This document shows, in pieces, positions 1-6,897 of a stretch of 9,797 nt of DNA. The DNA comes from CAURMH01 sp963525745 (lineage in GTDB: Bacteria; Pseudomonadota; Gammaproteobacteria; Enterobacterales; Pasteurellaceae), in contig CAURMH010000051.1 of assembly GCA_963525745.1 (NCBI GenBank), positions 1 to 9,797 of the forward strand. The letters are read 5' to 3'. A program made the position numbers and the translations under genes. The notes beneath the pieces are model-generated. The model was not told the DNA's origin. It made no database searches and saw only the letters and a program-made list of their open reading frames with translations. Positions within the stretch are counted from its first letter, which is position 1, and the number at the start of each line of letters is the position of its first letter.

Positions 1-199
1 GTGCGTGCGTTCGTGAGAGCGACGATCCTGTTTGCGCTACTTTTCGTTTGTCAAGATATTTCTTTAAATAAATGCTTTAATTATTGACCTTTTTAATACG
101 CTTTGCAAGGCGAGATTTGTAAAGACGGTCAAGGGAGATGTGTCAAAGAGAGCGGAAAAGTGCGGTTGTTTTTTGCGACGTTTTGTCGGCGCGGGGCGA
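1..199. other. Intergenic DNA, no gene recognised
   Basis: No coding region can be supported here. The longest open stretch from base 1 is a 28-codon run ending at a TGA at 85-87, with no recognisable protein family. The stretch contains one perfect uptake sequence (158-166). A TTGACA hexamer on the minus strand (49-54) lacks a good partner -10, so a promoter for a gene leaving the window to the left is only a guess. Confidence 0.5.
158..166 (+). repeat. DNA uptake sequence (Haemophilus type)
   Basis: Perfect AAGTGCGGT, preceded by an A-run and followed by a T-rich tract, as in the extended Haemophilus uptake sequence recognised during natural transformation. It lies upstream of the uvrD promoter and has no partner close enough to form a hairpin. 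Confidence 0.9.
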
Positions 200-227
200 T
201 TGACAATGTGGGGGGAGGATTTATAAT
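200..227 (+). promoter_or_regulatory. uvrD sigma-70 promoter
   Basis: TTGACA at 200-205 and TATAAT at 222-227 are both perfect consensus hexamers, separated by 16 bp. Transcription should start near 233-235, giving a leader of roughly 28 nt before the ATG at 262. Two perfect hexamers predict a strong promoter, which fits a gene held down by an overlapping repressor site (229-244). Confidence 0.85.
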
Positions 228-228
228 A

Positions 229-244
229 CTGTAAATTTAAACAG
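229..244 (+). promoter_or_regulatory. LexA operator (SOS box) of uvrD
   Basis: CTGTAAATTTAAACAG has the CTGT-N8-ACAG form of the gamma-proteobacterial LexA box, with an AT-only core. It begins one base after the -10 hexamer and covers the expected transcription start, a position where bound LexA would block RNA polymerase. E. coli uvrD is a known member of the LexA regulon, so SOS induction here is expected. The site is seen directly; LexA binding is inferred. Confidence 0.85.
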
Positions 245-261
245 ATAATAATGAATTGACG

Positions 262-2439
262 ATGGATATTGCAGAATTGTTAGACGGGCTGAACGATAAG
301 CAGCGTGAAGCGGTGGCGGCGCCGTTGGGGAATTATTTGGTGTTGGCCGGCGCGGGCAGCGGGAAGACGCGGGTGTTGACCCATCGGGTGGCTTGGTTGG
401 TCGCGGTGGAAGGCGTGTCGGAAGGCAGTATTATGGCGGTGACCTTTACCAATAAAGCCGCGGCGGAGATGCGCCATCGGATTCGTGATACGTTGGCGCG
501 TTATGCGTCGGTGTCGTTGTTTGGGATGTGGATCGGGACATTTCATAATATTGCCCATCGTTTGTTGCGCGCCCATCATTTGGATGTGGGGCTGCCGCAA
601 GATTTTCAGATTTTGGATGCAGAAGATCAGGTACGTTTGTTAAAACGGCTGCTGAAACTGCATCATTATGATGAAAAAGCCTTTCCGCCGAAGCAGGCCT
701 GTTGGTATATCAATAATAAAAAAGATGAGGGGCTGCGACCGGCGCAGATTGACGACGGCGGTGATCGGTTCGAGAAAGAATGGATTCGGATTTATCAGAT
801 TTATCAGGATACCTGCGATCGCGCGGGGCTGGTGGATTTTGCCGAATTGTTGATTCGTGCGTATGAATTGTTTATGCAAAAACCGGTGATTTTACAACGC
901 TATCAGCAGCGTTTTCAGCATATTTTAGTGGATGAGTTTCAGGATACGAATAAGATTCAATATGCGTGGATTCGGGCGTTGGCGGGCGAGCAGGGAAAAG
1001 TGATGATTGTCGGCGATGATGATCAGTCGATTTACGGCTGGCGGGGGGCGCAGGTGGACAATATTCAGCGCTTTTTGAAAGATTTTAAGGCGGAAACGAT
1101 TCGCCTTGAACAAAATTATCGTTCGACGGGCAATATTTTGCAAAGCGCTAATGCGTTAATCGCCAATAACGGCGATCGGCTTGGGAAGAATTTGTGGACG
1201 GCGGGCGAGCCGGGGGAGCCGGTGGGCATTTATGCGGCCTTTAATGAATTGGATGAGGCGAAATTTGTGGCGTCGCAGATTCAGGCCTGGCAGGAGGACG
1301 GCGGTCGGTTAGGCGATTGCGCCATTTTGTATCGCAGCAATAGTCAATCACGGGTGATTGAGGAGGCATTGCTGCGCACGCAAATTCCGTATCGAATTTA
1401 CGGTGGTATGCGCTTTTTTGAGCGGCAGGAAATAAAGGATGCGTTGGCCTATTTGCGGTTAATTAATAATCGCCATGACGATGCGGCATTTGAACGCGTG
1501 ATCAATACGCCGACGCGCGGTATTGGCGATCGTACACTGGAAATTCTGCGTGAATTAACCCGTGAGCGGCAGATGACGCTGTGGCAGGCGGTGCAGGTCG
1601 CCGTGCAGGAAAATCGGCTGACGGGTCGCGCGGCGACCGCGTTGTTACGCTTTCAAGAATTGATTTATTCGTTGCAGACGGATACGGCAGAAATGCCGCT
1701 TTTTGCGCAGACGGATTTTGTGATTAAGCATTCCGGTTTGTATGCGATGTATCAGCAAGAAAAAGGCGAAAAAGGCGAAGTTCGGATTGAAAACTTGGAA
1801 GAATTGGTGACGGCGACGCGTGAGTTTGTGAAACCGGAAGAGGCGGAGGAAATGACCGATTTGACAGCGTTTTTGACTCATGCCTCGCTGGAAGCGGGCG
1901 ATGAGCAGGCATCGCCATATCAGGATTGTGTGGAAATGATGACATTGCATTCGGCGAAGGGGTTGGAGTTTCCGCGCGTGTTTATGGTGGGGATGGAAGA
2001 AGGGGTGTTTCCGAGTTTTCGTTCTTTTGAAGAGCCGGGACGGCTGGAAGAGGAGCGCCGTTTGGCTTATGTGGGCATTACGCGAGCAAAGCGTAAGTTG
2101 ACGTTGTGTTATGCGGAAAGTCGTCGGTTGTATGCTAAAGAAGAACGTCATTTGCCTTCACGGTTTATTGCCGAATTGCCGAATGAGAGCGTGCAGGAAA
2201 TTCGTTTGCGTGGCACAGTGACGCGCGCGTTGAATCCGATTAGCCTTAGTTCCGCCCGTACGTATTCCGACGAATCGGCGTGGAAAATGGGACAAAAAGT
2301 GCTTCACCCTAAATTCGGTGCCGGGACGATTATTAATATTGAGGGCGCCGACAATCAATTACGGTTACAAATTGCGTTTCAAAATCAAGGGATTAAGTGG
2401 CTAATTGCGCATTTGGCGAAATTGGAGAAAGTGCGGTAA
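262..2439 (+). CDS. uvrD: DNA helicase II (UvrD)
   Basis: ATP-dependent 3'-5' superfamily 1A helicase that unwinds nicked DNA in nucleotide excision repair, releasing UvrC and the incised oligonucleotide, and in methyl-directed mismatch repair with MutL. The 725-residue product aligns with E. coli UvrD along its whole length. Visible motifs: Q-motif (N11-Q14), Walker A (GAGSGKT, 30-36), Walker B (DEFQDT, from D224), motif III (GDDDQSIYGWRGA, 251-263), motif IV (QNYRS, 284-288), motif V (TLHSAKGLEF, 561-570) and motif VI (VGITRAKRKL, 604-613). The C-terminal Tudor-like domain (about 677-724), which in E. coli contacts RNA polymerase, is present. The ATG at 262 is chosen because MDIAELLDGLND matches the E. 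coli N-terminus; an in-frame TTG at 256 would add two residues. No strong ribosome-binding site is visible. A consensus promoter and LexA box lie just upstream. The stop codon lies inside an uptake sequence/terminator. Confidence 0.97.
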   Translation: MDIAELLDGLNDKQREAVAAPLGNYLVLAGAGSGKTRVLTHRVAWLVAVEGVSEGSIMAVTFTNKAAAEMRHRIRDTLARYASVSLFGMWIGTFHNIAHRLLRAHHLDVGLPQDFQILDAEDQVRLLKRLLKLHHYDEKAFPPKQACWYINNKKDEGLRPAQIDDGGDRFEKEWIRIYQIYQDTCDRAGLVDFAELLIRAYELFMQKPVILQRYQQRFQHILVDEFQDTNKIQYAWIRALAGEQGKVMIVGDDDQSIYGWRGAQVDNIQRFLKDFKAETIRLEQNYRSTGNILQSANALIANNGDRLGKNLWTAGEPGEPVGIYAAFNELDEAKFVASQIQAWQEDGGRLGDCAILYRSNSQSRVIEEALLRTQIPYRIYGGMRFFERQEIKDALAYLRLINNRHDDAAFERVINTPTRGIGDRTLEILRELTRERQMTLWQAVQVAVQENRLTGRAATALLRFQELIYSLQTDTAEMPLFAQTDFVIKHSGLYAMYQQEKGEKGEVRIENLEELVTATREFVKPEEAEEMTDLTAFLTHASLEAGDEQASPYQDCVEMMTLHSAKGLEFPRVFMVGMEEGVFPSFRSFEEPGRLEEERRLAYVGITRAKRKLTLCYAESRRLYAKEERHLPSRFIAELPNESVQEIRLRGTVTRALNPISLSSARTYSDESAWKMGQKVLHPKFGAGTIINIEGADNQLRLQIAFQNQGIKWLIAHLAKLEKVR
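2429..2437 (+). repeat. DNA uptake sequence overlapping the uvrD stop
   Basis: Perfect AAGTGCGGT. It encodes the end of UvrD (second and third bases of K723, then V-R) and its final T is the first base of the TAA stop. Confidence 0.9.
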
Positions 2440-2463
2440 GCCCCGCGCTTGTTTTGATTTTTT
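2429..2463 (+). terminator. uvrD intrinsic terminator built on an uptake sequence
   Basis: AAGTGCGG (2429-2436) pairs with CCGCGCTT (2443-2450) in an 8-bp stem with one G-U wobble and a 6-nt loop, followed by a T-rich tract (TTTTGATTTTTT, 2452-2463). The left arm plus the next base is a perfect uptake sequence (2429-2437). The uvrD stop codon TAA (2437-2439) falls in the loop, so one stretch serves as coding end, uptake signal and terminator. Confidence 0.7.
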
Positions 2464-2490
2464 AGGCGGTAAGCGAGTACGGCACAAAAT

Positions 2491-2554
2491 AAGTTCGGTC
2501 AAAAAAAGCTAAGTTTTAGATTGCGTATACTCAAATTTATTTTTAACCGCACTT
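2491..2554 (-). terminator. Possible cls terminator from an inverted uptake-sequence pair
   Basis: On the minus strand downstream of cls, a perfect uptake core (AAGTGCGGT, complement of 2546-2554) faces a one-mismatch inverse copy (ACCGAACTT, complement of 2491-2499). The pairing extends inward through an A-run facing a T-run. The loop is over 30 nt and the T-tract after the stem is short and interrupted, so termination is possible but weakly supported. Confidence 0.35.
2546..2554 (-). repeat. DNA uptake sequence
   Basis: Perfect ACCGCACTT (AAGTGCGGT on the minus strand), with AT-rich flanks, 12 bases beyond the end of cls in the uvrD/cls convergent gap. Confidence 0.9.
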
Positions 2555-2566
2555 TAGCCTTAATTC

Positions 2567-4039
2567 TCACAACAGCGGACTAAACAAAAAAAACAGGCGC
2601 TCAATAATGCGGTGATAAAATGGGCGCGATGTCCATTTTTTAGGATCTAATAATTCGGCATTGTTCATGTAATTTTCATGTAAAATAGCGATTTCATTAG
2701 CAAAGCCCGGATCTTCGACCACCATGGTGATTTCAAAATTTAATAAAAAGCTGCGCAAATCCATATTCACGGTGCCGACCAAGGCCAATCGGTTATCAAT
2801 TAAGATGCTTTTCGTATGCAACAAGCCAGCATGAAATTGATAAATTTTGACGCCGGCGGCTAATAAATCGTCGAAATAAGTACGGCTGGCCCAGCCCACC
2901 ATCAGTGAGTCGTTTTTCGCCGGCAGAATTAACGAAACCTCAACGCCGCGTAATGCGGCAATGCGCAAAGCTTCGGCGATATTATGGCTCGGCACAAAAT
3001 AGGGCGAAGTAATCACAATATTTTTGCGCGCGGCAAAAATCGCAATGGCTAAACATTGCGCAATTAAATCGTCGGGAAAAGCGGGCCCTGTGGCAATAAG
3101 TTGAACCGCATGAGAATTATCCAAATCAAGCGTTACCGAGGGATCTTCCGGTAAAATCAGCGGCAGTGCACGGCCGGTTTCAATTTCCCAGTCCCACGCA
3201 TGTAAACTATTAAAAACCGGCGAAACCGGGCCGTTAATTCGCACCATCACATCAATCCATTGCCCGACTTGGCTGTGTTGTTTAAAGAATTGTGGATCCA
3301 CCATGTTCATGCTGCCTGTATAGGAAATTTGATTGTCAATAACAATCATTTTGCGGTGCTGACGCAAGTCAATGCGGTTAAATAACATGCGCAACGGATG
3401 CACATGCAGCGTTTCAACAATTTCCAATCCTTGTCCGCGTAATTTTTTACAGGCCTTGCCGTTTAAGAACGCACGGCTACCGACAGAATCCAACAAAATT
3501 CTAACCGAAACACCACGCGTCTTCGCTTCTAATAACGCCTCAACAACTTCTTGTACCCGTCCCTCATTGGACCAAATATAAAAAACCATATGAATGGAAG
3601 AACGCGCCTGTCGAATGTCATCGATAATATTTTGCATAATTTGTGTCGGCGTATCGAAAATATGCAATTCGTTTCCCATAATGCAGGGAATGCCGAGGCG
3701 CCGTTTGACCAGTTCAAAGAGCGGTTGATACGGCGAGCGTTTAACAGGACTAATCAGCGCGCTTTGTTGCGACAAGGTTTGCAGCCAATCGGCATATTTC
3801 GGATGTAACCGGCGAAAGGTTTTAGCGCGGCCGGCGCCCAATTTAATCTCACCAAACACCAAATAAGCGATAATACCCACAACGGGCAGCAAATAAATTA
3901 TCATCAGCCAAGACAGCGTCGCGGAAACCGCCTGTTTTTTCACCAATAGACGCAACGTAATGGCGATACTGCTAATCCAAACGATTATCGGTAAAACATA
4001 AACCAATAAAATATGGGTAAAATCCTGCGTAAAATTCAT
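2567..4039 (-). CDS. cls: Cardiolipin synthase A (ClsA type)
   Basis: Inner-membrane enzyme of the phospholipase D superfamily that makes cardiolipin by condensing two phosphatidylglycerol molecules with release of glycerol. The 490-residue product is close to E. coli ClsA (486 aa). Two hydrophobic segments lie at about 9-30 and 42-63, in the ClsA arrangement of an N-terminal double membrane anchor. Both HxK(x)4D catalytic motifs are intact: H228-K230-D235 (HRKMIVID) followed by GSMN, and H408-K410-D415 (HTKSILID) followed by GTVNMD. The ATG at 4037-4039 is chosen because it places the first membrane segment at the N-terminus; no strong Shine-Dalgarno is visible. The gene stands alone and converges on uvrD. 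A candidate promoter lies at 4093-4121. The N-terminal anchor and length favour ClsA over ClsB or ClsC. Confidence 0.93.
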   Translation of the reverse strand: MNFTQDFTHILLVYVLPIIVWISSIAITLRLLVKKQAVSATLSWLMIIYLLPVVGIIAYLVFGEIKLGAGRAKTFRRLHPKYADWLQTLSQQSALISPVKRSPYQPLFELVKRRLGIPCIMGNELHIFDTPTQIMQNIIDDIRQARSSIHMVFYIWSNEGRVQEVVEALLEAKTRGVSVRILLDSVGSRAFLNGKACKKLRGQGLEIVETLHVHPLRMLFNRIDLRQHRKMIVIDNQISYTGSMNMVDPQFFKQHSQVGQWIDVMVRINGPVSPVFNSLHAWDWEIETGRALPLILPEDPSVTLDLDNSHAVQLIATGPAFPDDLIAQCLAIAIFAARKNIVITSPYFVPSHNIAEALRIAALRGVEVSLILPAKNDSLMVGWASRTYFDDLLAAGVKIYQFHAGLLHTKSILIDNRLALVGTVNMDLRSFLLNFEITMVVEDPGFANEIAILHENYMNNAELLDPKKWTSRPFYHRIIERLFFLFSPLL

Positions 4040-4092
4040 AGAGATTGCTTAAAGGAAATAAATTGCCGCAACATAAAAGTCATTTACCCGCC

Positions 4093-4121
4093 ATTTTACG
4101 CCATCTGAACGTAGGAGCCAA
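4093..4121 (-). promoter_or_regulatory. Candidate cls promoter
   Basis: On the minus strand TTGGCT (complement of 4116-4121) and TAAAAT (complement of 4093-4098) are spaced 17 bp, matching the sigma-70 hexamers at 4/6 and 5/6. The start would be near 4086, about 47 nt before the cls ATG. No operator is recognised. Confidence 0.45.
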
Positions 4122-4175
4122 TGTATATGTTCGACGAATGTATGCGATTGATGGTAGAAAAGTGCGATAGAAAAG

Positions 4176-4226
4176 TGATCTGCCCCCAAAAGTTGGGTAC
4201 CCAAAAACTTATTAAGGTGCAGATCA
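4176..4226. mobile_element. 51-bp miniature IS-like element with 3-bp target duplication
   Basis: The element begins TGATCTGC and ends GCAGATCA, a perfect 8-bp terminal inverted repeat. The similarity continues inward: left arm CCCCAAAAGTTGGGTACC, right arm (complement) ACCTTAATAAGTTTTTGGG, and the arms meet at a central TTGGGTACCCAA palindrome (4193-4204). It is flanked by AAG on both sides (4173-4175 and 4227-4229). TG...CA ends, the CTGC-C-rich-AAAAGTTGG pattern and a 3-bp duplication resemble IS150-group IS3-family ends. No transposase sequence lies between the ends, so it would be a deletion derivative or non-autonomous mini-element. Removing it with one AAG restores an uninterrupted uptake sequence. 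The structure is visible; the family assignment is inferred. Confidence 0.6.
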
Positions 4227-4235
4227 AAGTGCGGT
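4227..4235 (+). repeat. DNA uptake sequence abutting the mini-element
   Basis: Perfect AAGTGCGGT; its first three bases are the right-hand copy of the AAG target duplication. A degenerate copy (AAGTGCGAT) lies at 4159-4167. Confidence 0.9.
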
Positions 4236-4256
4236 CGATTTTGGAAGTGTTTTTTC

Positions 4257-5343
4257 TTAGAATTGCCAGTTTAGACTAAATACGATATTACGCGGTTCAC
4301 CGTAGTAGTTATAGGCCCCGGTCGAGCGAGAATTATTTGATAAATAGTATTTCTTATTGAGGCATCAATTCTGAAATTACTCCCTTCATCTTCCATAAAG
4401 ACGCTTTTTGTATAGGTGTAGCCTAATCCCACTTGCCAATTATCGGTTAACACGCCGGATACAGAGAAATCTAACCTGTGAGAACTACGCGACCTTGTTG
4501 TACGTAGCTGTCACAGTTAGGATCATTTGGATTGCATAAGGCTCTATTTTTTTGAATCGTTTGGAATAAAGCGAATGAACTATTTAAACGACTTTCAAAC
4601 CATTCCGATTTGATACCGGTTTCTGCGTTATAGCCTATAAGCGGATCAAGATAAGAGCTATCCGCGCGTTGGTTATCTTGTGGTTTAAAGATTTCCGCAT
4701 AGCTTACATACCAAGAATGTTATGGCATAAAATCCCATGCAATACCCGCATAAGGAACGAGTTTTTGTTTCTGATAAAGGCTTTGGTACGTTTGACATTG
4801 TGTTTTATTGTTAATCATCCAACGATCATATTTGACCTTACTATAACGTCCGCCGACTAAGAAATGCCAGTTTTCGGTTGCATTAAATTACGTTCCTAAT
4901 GCAATCGCTTGTTGATAAATTGATACATTTGAGTTGGAATCTGTTGATAACGCAGACATATTCCCCCAATCAGGTTCAGCAATGGCACTACGGTTAAAAT
5001 GATAAATGTCAAAAGGCTGATTTGATAATCCTCGAGCGAAACGATTATGTCGAACATATTTTTCTCGCGAACCGCTTATATTGGCAAAAAGATCGTGTTT
5101 TCGTCCAAATAATTCATATTTACCGATAATTTCCGCTTTTGCGCCAATTTCTTTTAAGTTGAAATCATATCGGCTGCGAGAAAGAAGTGAGCCGGCGGGA
5201 TTATACGCTGCCCAATTTGGATAACCGGCATAAAGGAATAACGATCGACTATCCGTATGATTTAATTTTAATAATCCTTTCCAATCTTCATTAAATTTGT
5301 GGCTTAATTCAGAAAAGATCGTTGTTTTTTCATATTGTTCTAA
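4257..5343 (-). pseudogene. 3' fragment of a TonB-dependent siderophore receptor gene, decayed
   Basis: Read on the minus strand, five pieces in changing frames form the C-terminal barrel half of an outer-membrane siderophore receptor, loosely FhuE/FpvA-like. In order: TTIFSELSHKFNEDWKG to a TAA at 4888-4890; ENWHFLVGGRYSKVKYDRW to a TAA at 4720-4722; WYVSYAEIFKPQ, GYNAETGIKSEWFESRLN and FALFQTIQKNRA to a frameshift near 4471-4475, where one lost T would restore GLDFSVSG; DFSVSGVLTDNWQVGLGYTY to a frameshift near 4340-4346; then STGAYNYYGEPRNIVFSLN to the natural stop at 4257-4259. The signal peptide, TonB box, plug and early barrel strands are absent, replaced by an ABC-transporter fragment fused in frame at about 5344. 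The gap between the GYTYTKS strand and the C-terminus is short, suggesting a further deletion. Siderophore specificity cannot be read. Confidence 0.85.
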
Positions 5344-5917
5344 GGTATAAATCAGCGCCAACCAAACCAAATAGCCTGATAAACGAATCGTGGTGCCGGC
5401 AATTTCAAATTCAATCACACCGGATATTTGCCATAAAATGCCGACAAATGCTACGATATTTGGCAATATTCATGCATAAGTTTTTTAACAGATCGAGGCT
5501 TTTTTCCGCCAGCATCGCTACATCTTCGGCAATTCGTTGATCGGGATTATCCGGCTCCTGTTTCAGGGTCAAGCGATAAAGCTTGTGTTGTGTTAACCAG
5601 TTTTCTTCAAATTGGCGGGTTAAATGGGTTCGCCAGCGAATAATCAAGAGCTTGCGCAACCAACTGCCGATGGCGACACATAGCACCACTAATGCCATAT
5701 AGCCCAAATATTGTAAGGATAACGGCAGAATTTTCTCGGTTTCAAATGCCGTGAGGGCATCGTAGAAGGCTTTATTCCAATGGTTAATATAAACGCCGAC
5801 TTCAATAATCAGCAAACTAAAGCCTAAAACGCCCGCCAATAGAAGCCAAGCCAACCATTGCTTGCGATTGCATCAATAGGGACGAATGAGTCGATAGAAG
5901 TGGCTAAGGGTTTGCAT
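5344..5917 (-). pseudogene. 5' fragment of a YddA/SbmA-like ABC transporter gene, decayed
   Basis: The ATG at 5915-5917 opens MQTLSHFYRLIRPY and meets a TGA at codon 15 (5873-5875), where relatives have tryptophan (RPYW). The same frame continues through NHWNKAFYDAL, IRWRTHLTRQFEENWL and EPDNPDQRIAEDV, which are hallmarks of the YddA/SbmA/BacA family of fused permease-ATPases. A frameshift near 5466 (two bases lost or one gained) moves the reading into IVAFVGILWQISGV and SGYLVWLALIYT. Homology then stops and the receptor remnant follows. Only about 190 codons survive. The remaining membrane segments and the whole ATP-binding domain (Walker A, signature, Walker B) are missing. The ATG is one base after the EamA stop (TAG-T-ATG), so the ancestor was probably cotranscribed with it. 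Family identity is firm; substrate is unknown. Confidence 0.85.
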
Positions 5918-5918
5918 A

Positions 5919-6836
5919 CTAGGATTTATTTGAAATGAGTTTGTGCCCGATGGCGGATAAAATCGCACCGCATACGACAATAAACGCGCCGATATAGCTC
6001 AGGGTATTGAGTTCCGGCGCGGGGAAATCGGTCGGATCAATGTAGTGGGCGAGGTGGGCAAATAAAATAGTAAATAGCGGAACCAGAGTGATGACTACGC
6101 TGACTTTGGATACTTCCCAGCGATTTAAGGCTTCGGCATAAGCACCGTAGCCGAACAAAGTGTTTAAGCAGCAGTAAATAAAACAGCCGAAGGCAAATGG
6201 CGTTAATTCCCGGACTTGTGAAAATTCGGCAAAGGGCGTGAAAACCATGGCGCAGCCGAAATACATCATGAATAAAATTTGTTGCGCGCTGAATTTTCTG
6301 AGCATGAGTTTTTGCGCCATGCCGTAGGCGACCCACACAAGTGCGGCACTGATGCTGATAAACACACCGGTGGAATAAGTGTTGAGTCCGCTAAAAATTT
6401 CCAATCGATCATTGAAAAACAAACCTAAACCGATGAGTAGCAAAACCAAGCCGATTTTTTGGTGTAAGCCCAGCTTTTCTTTAAACACGAGTACGCCGCA
6501 GATGAGCATACCGAAGGAGGATAAATGGATAAAAATTTGCGCTACGGAAGGTTCGATGTAATTTAACGAGCTGTTAAATAAGAAAAAATTTCCCGCTAAT
6601 CCCATTACGCCGATAATTGCCAACCCGGCAAAATAGCCAAGTTTGGAGAAATCGGGTAAGGCTTTTTTATAAGCGAGTAATAACAAGAGGGCGCAAGTCG
6701 CCACAACAAAGCGATACCAAACAATGGTTTGCGCATTCATCACCGCGACGACCTGTTTTAAGGCAATCGGCAGGGAGCCCCACGCCATGGCGGTAATCAA
6801 TGCAAAAAGGAAACCTAACAGGGGTTGTTGTTTCAT
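5919..6836 (-). CDS. EamA/DMT-family permease
   Basis: Inner-membrane protein of 305 residues with about ten hydrophobic segments arranged as two EamA repeats, typical of the drug/metabolite transporter superfamily. Recognisable features are the N-terminal TAMAWGSLPIALK segment, VFKEKLGLHQKIGLVLLLIG at the end of the first repeat, and ALNRWEVSKVSVVITLVPLF in the second. Substrate cannot be told from sequence; relatives export or import amino acids, sugars or drugs. The ATG at 6834-6836 is preceded by only a weak Shine-Dalgarno. It lies downstream of rplU-rpmA, separated by a terminator (6850-6880), so expression may depend on read-through or an unseen promoter. In H. influenzae I recall the equivalent gene (HI0878) in the same place after rpmA. 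It is followed one base later by the dead ABC-transporter gene. Confidence 0.88.
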   Translation of the reverse strand: MKQQPLLGFLFALITAMAWGSLPIALKQVVAVMNAQTIVWYRFVVATCALLLLLAYKKALPDFSKLGYFAGLAIIGVMGLAGNFFLFNSSLNYIEPSVAQIFIHLSSFGMLICGVLVFKEKLGLHQKIGLVLLLIGLGLFFNDRLEIFSGLNTYSTGVFISISAALVWVAYGMAQKLMLRKFSAQQILFMMYFGCAMVFTPFAEFSQVRELTPFAFGCFIYCCLNTLFGYGAYAEALNRWEVSKVSVVITLVPLFTILFAHLAHYIDPTDFPAPELNTLSYIGAFIVVCGAILSAIGHKLISNKS

Positions 6837-6849
6837 TATTTCATCTATG

Positions 6850-6880
6850 AAAAATGCCCCGCATGAAAGCAGGGCATTTT
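6850..6880 (-). terminator. rpmA terminator
   Basis: The minus-strand stem AAAATGCCC-x-GC pairs with GC-x-GGGCATTTT (12 positions with one mismatch) around a 6-nt loop and ends in a run of five T (6854-6850). It begins 18 bases after the rpmA stop and lies before the EamA start at 6836, so it should close the rplU-rpmA transcript. The flanking A and T runs may also make it work in the other direction. Confidence 0.85.
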
Positions 6881-6897
6881 ATTCTGTTTTAGTAAAA

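Noticed and set aside
25..54. Minus-strand TTGACA as a possible promoter for a gene to the left.
   Set aside because: No acceptable -10 hexamer at 16-18 bp spacing (best CAGGAT).
256..261. Alternative TTG start of uvrD two codons upstream.
   Set aside because: The ATG at 262 matches the N-terminus of E. coli UvrD, and TTG has no better ribosome-binding site.
1645..2151. Long minus-strand open frame (168 codons) inside uvrD.
   Set aside because: Antisense shadow of a fully conserved UvrD reading frame; composition is not protein-like and no family is recognised.
4121..4279. Small plus-strand open frame of about 50-52 codons starting at ATG 4121 or 4127, with AGGAG just upstream.
   Set aside because: It runs through the mini-element and an uptake sequence and ends antisense to the receptor remnant; no recognisable protein and no promoter. 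Probably chance.
4669..4860. Plus-strand open frame of 63 codons within the receptor remnant.
   Set aside because: It is a shadow of the decayed minus-strand receptor, whose conserved barrel motifs read on the other strand.
6339..6347. AAGTGCGGC inside the EamA gene as an uptake sequence.
   Set aside because: One mismatch in the core; not counted among the seven perfect copies.
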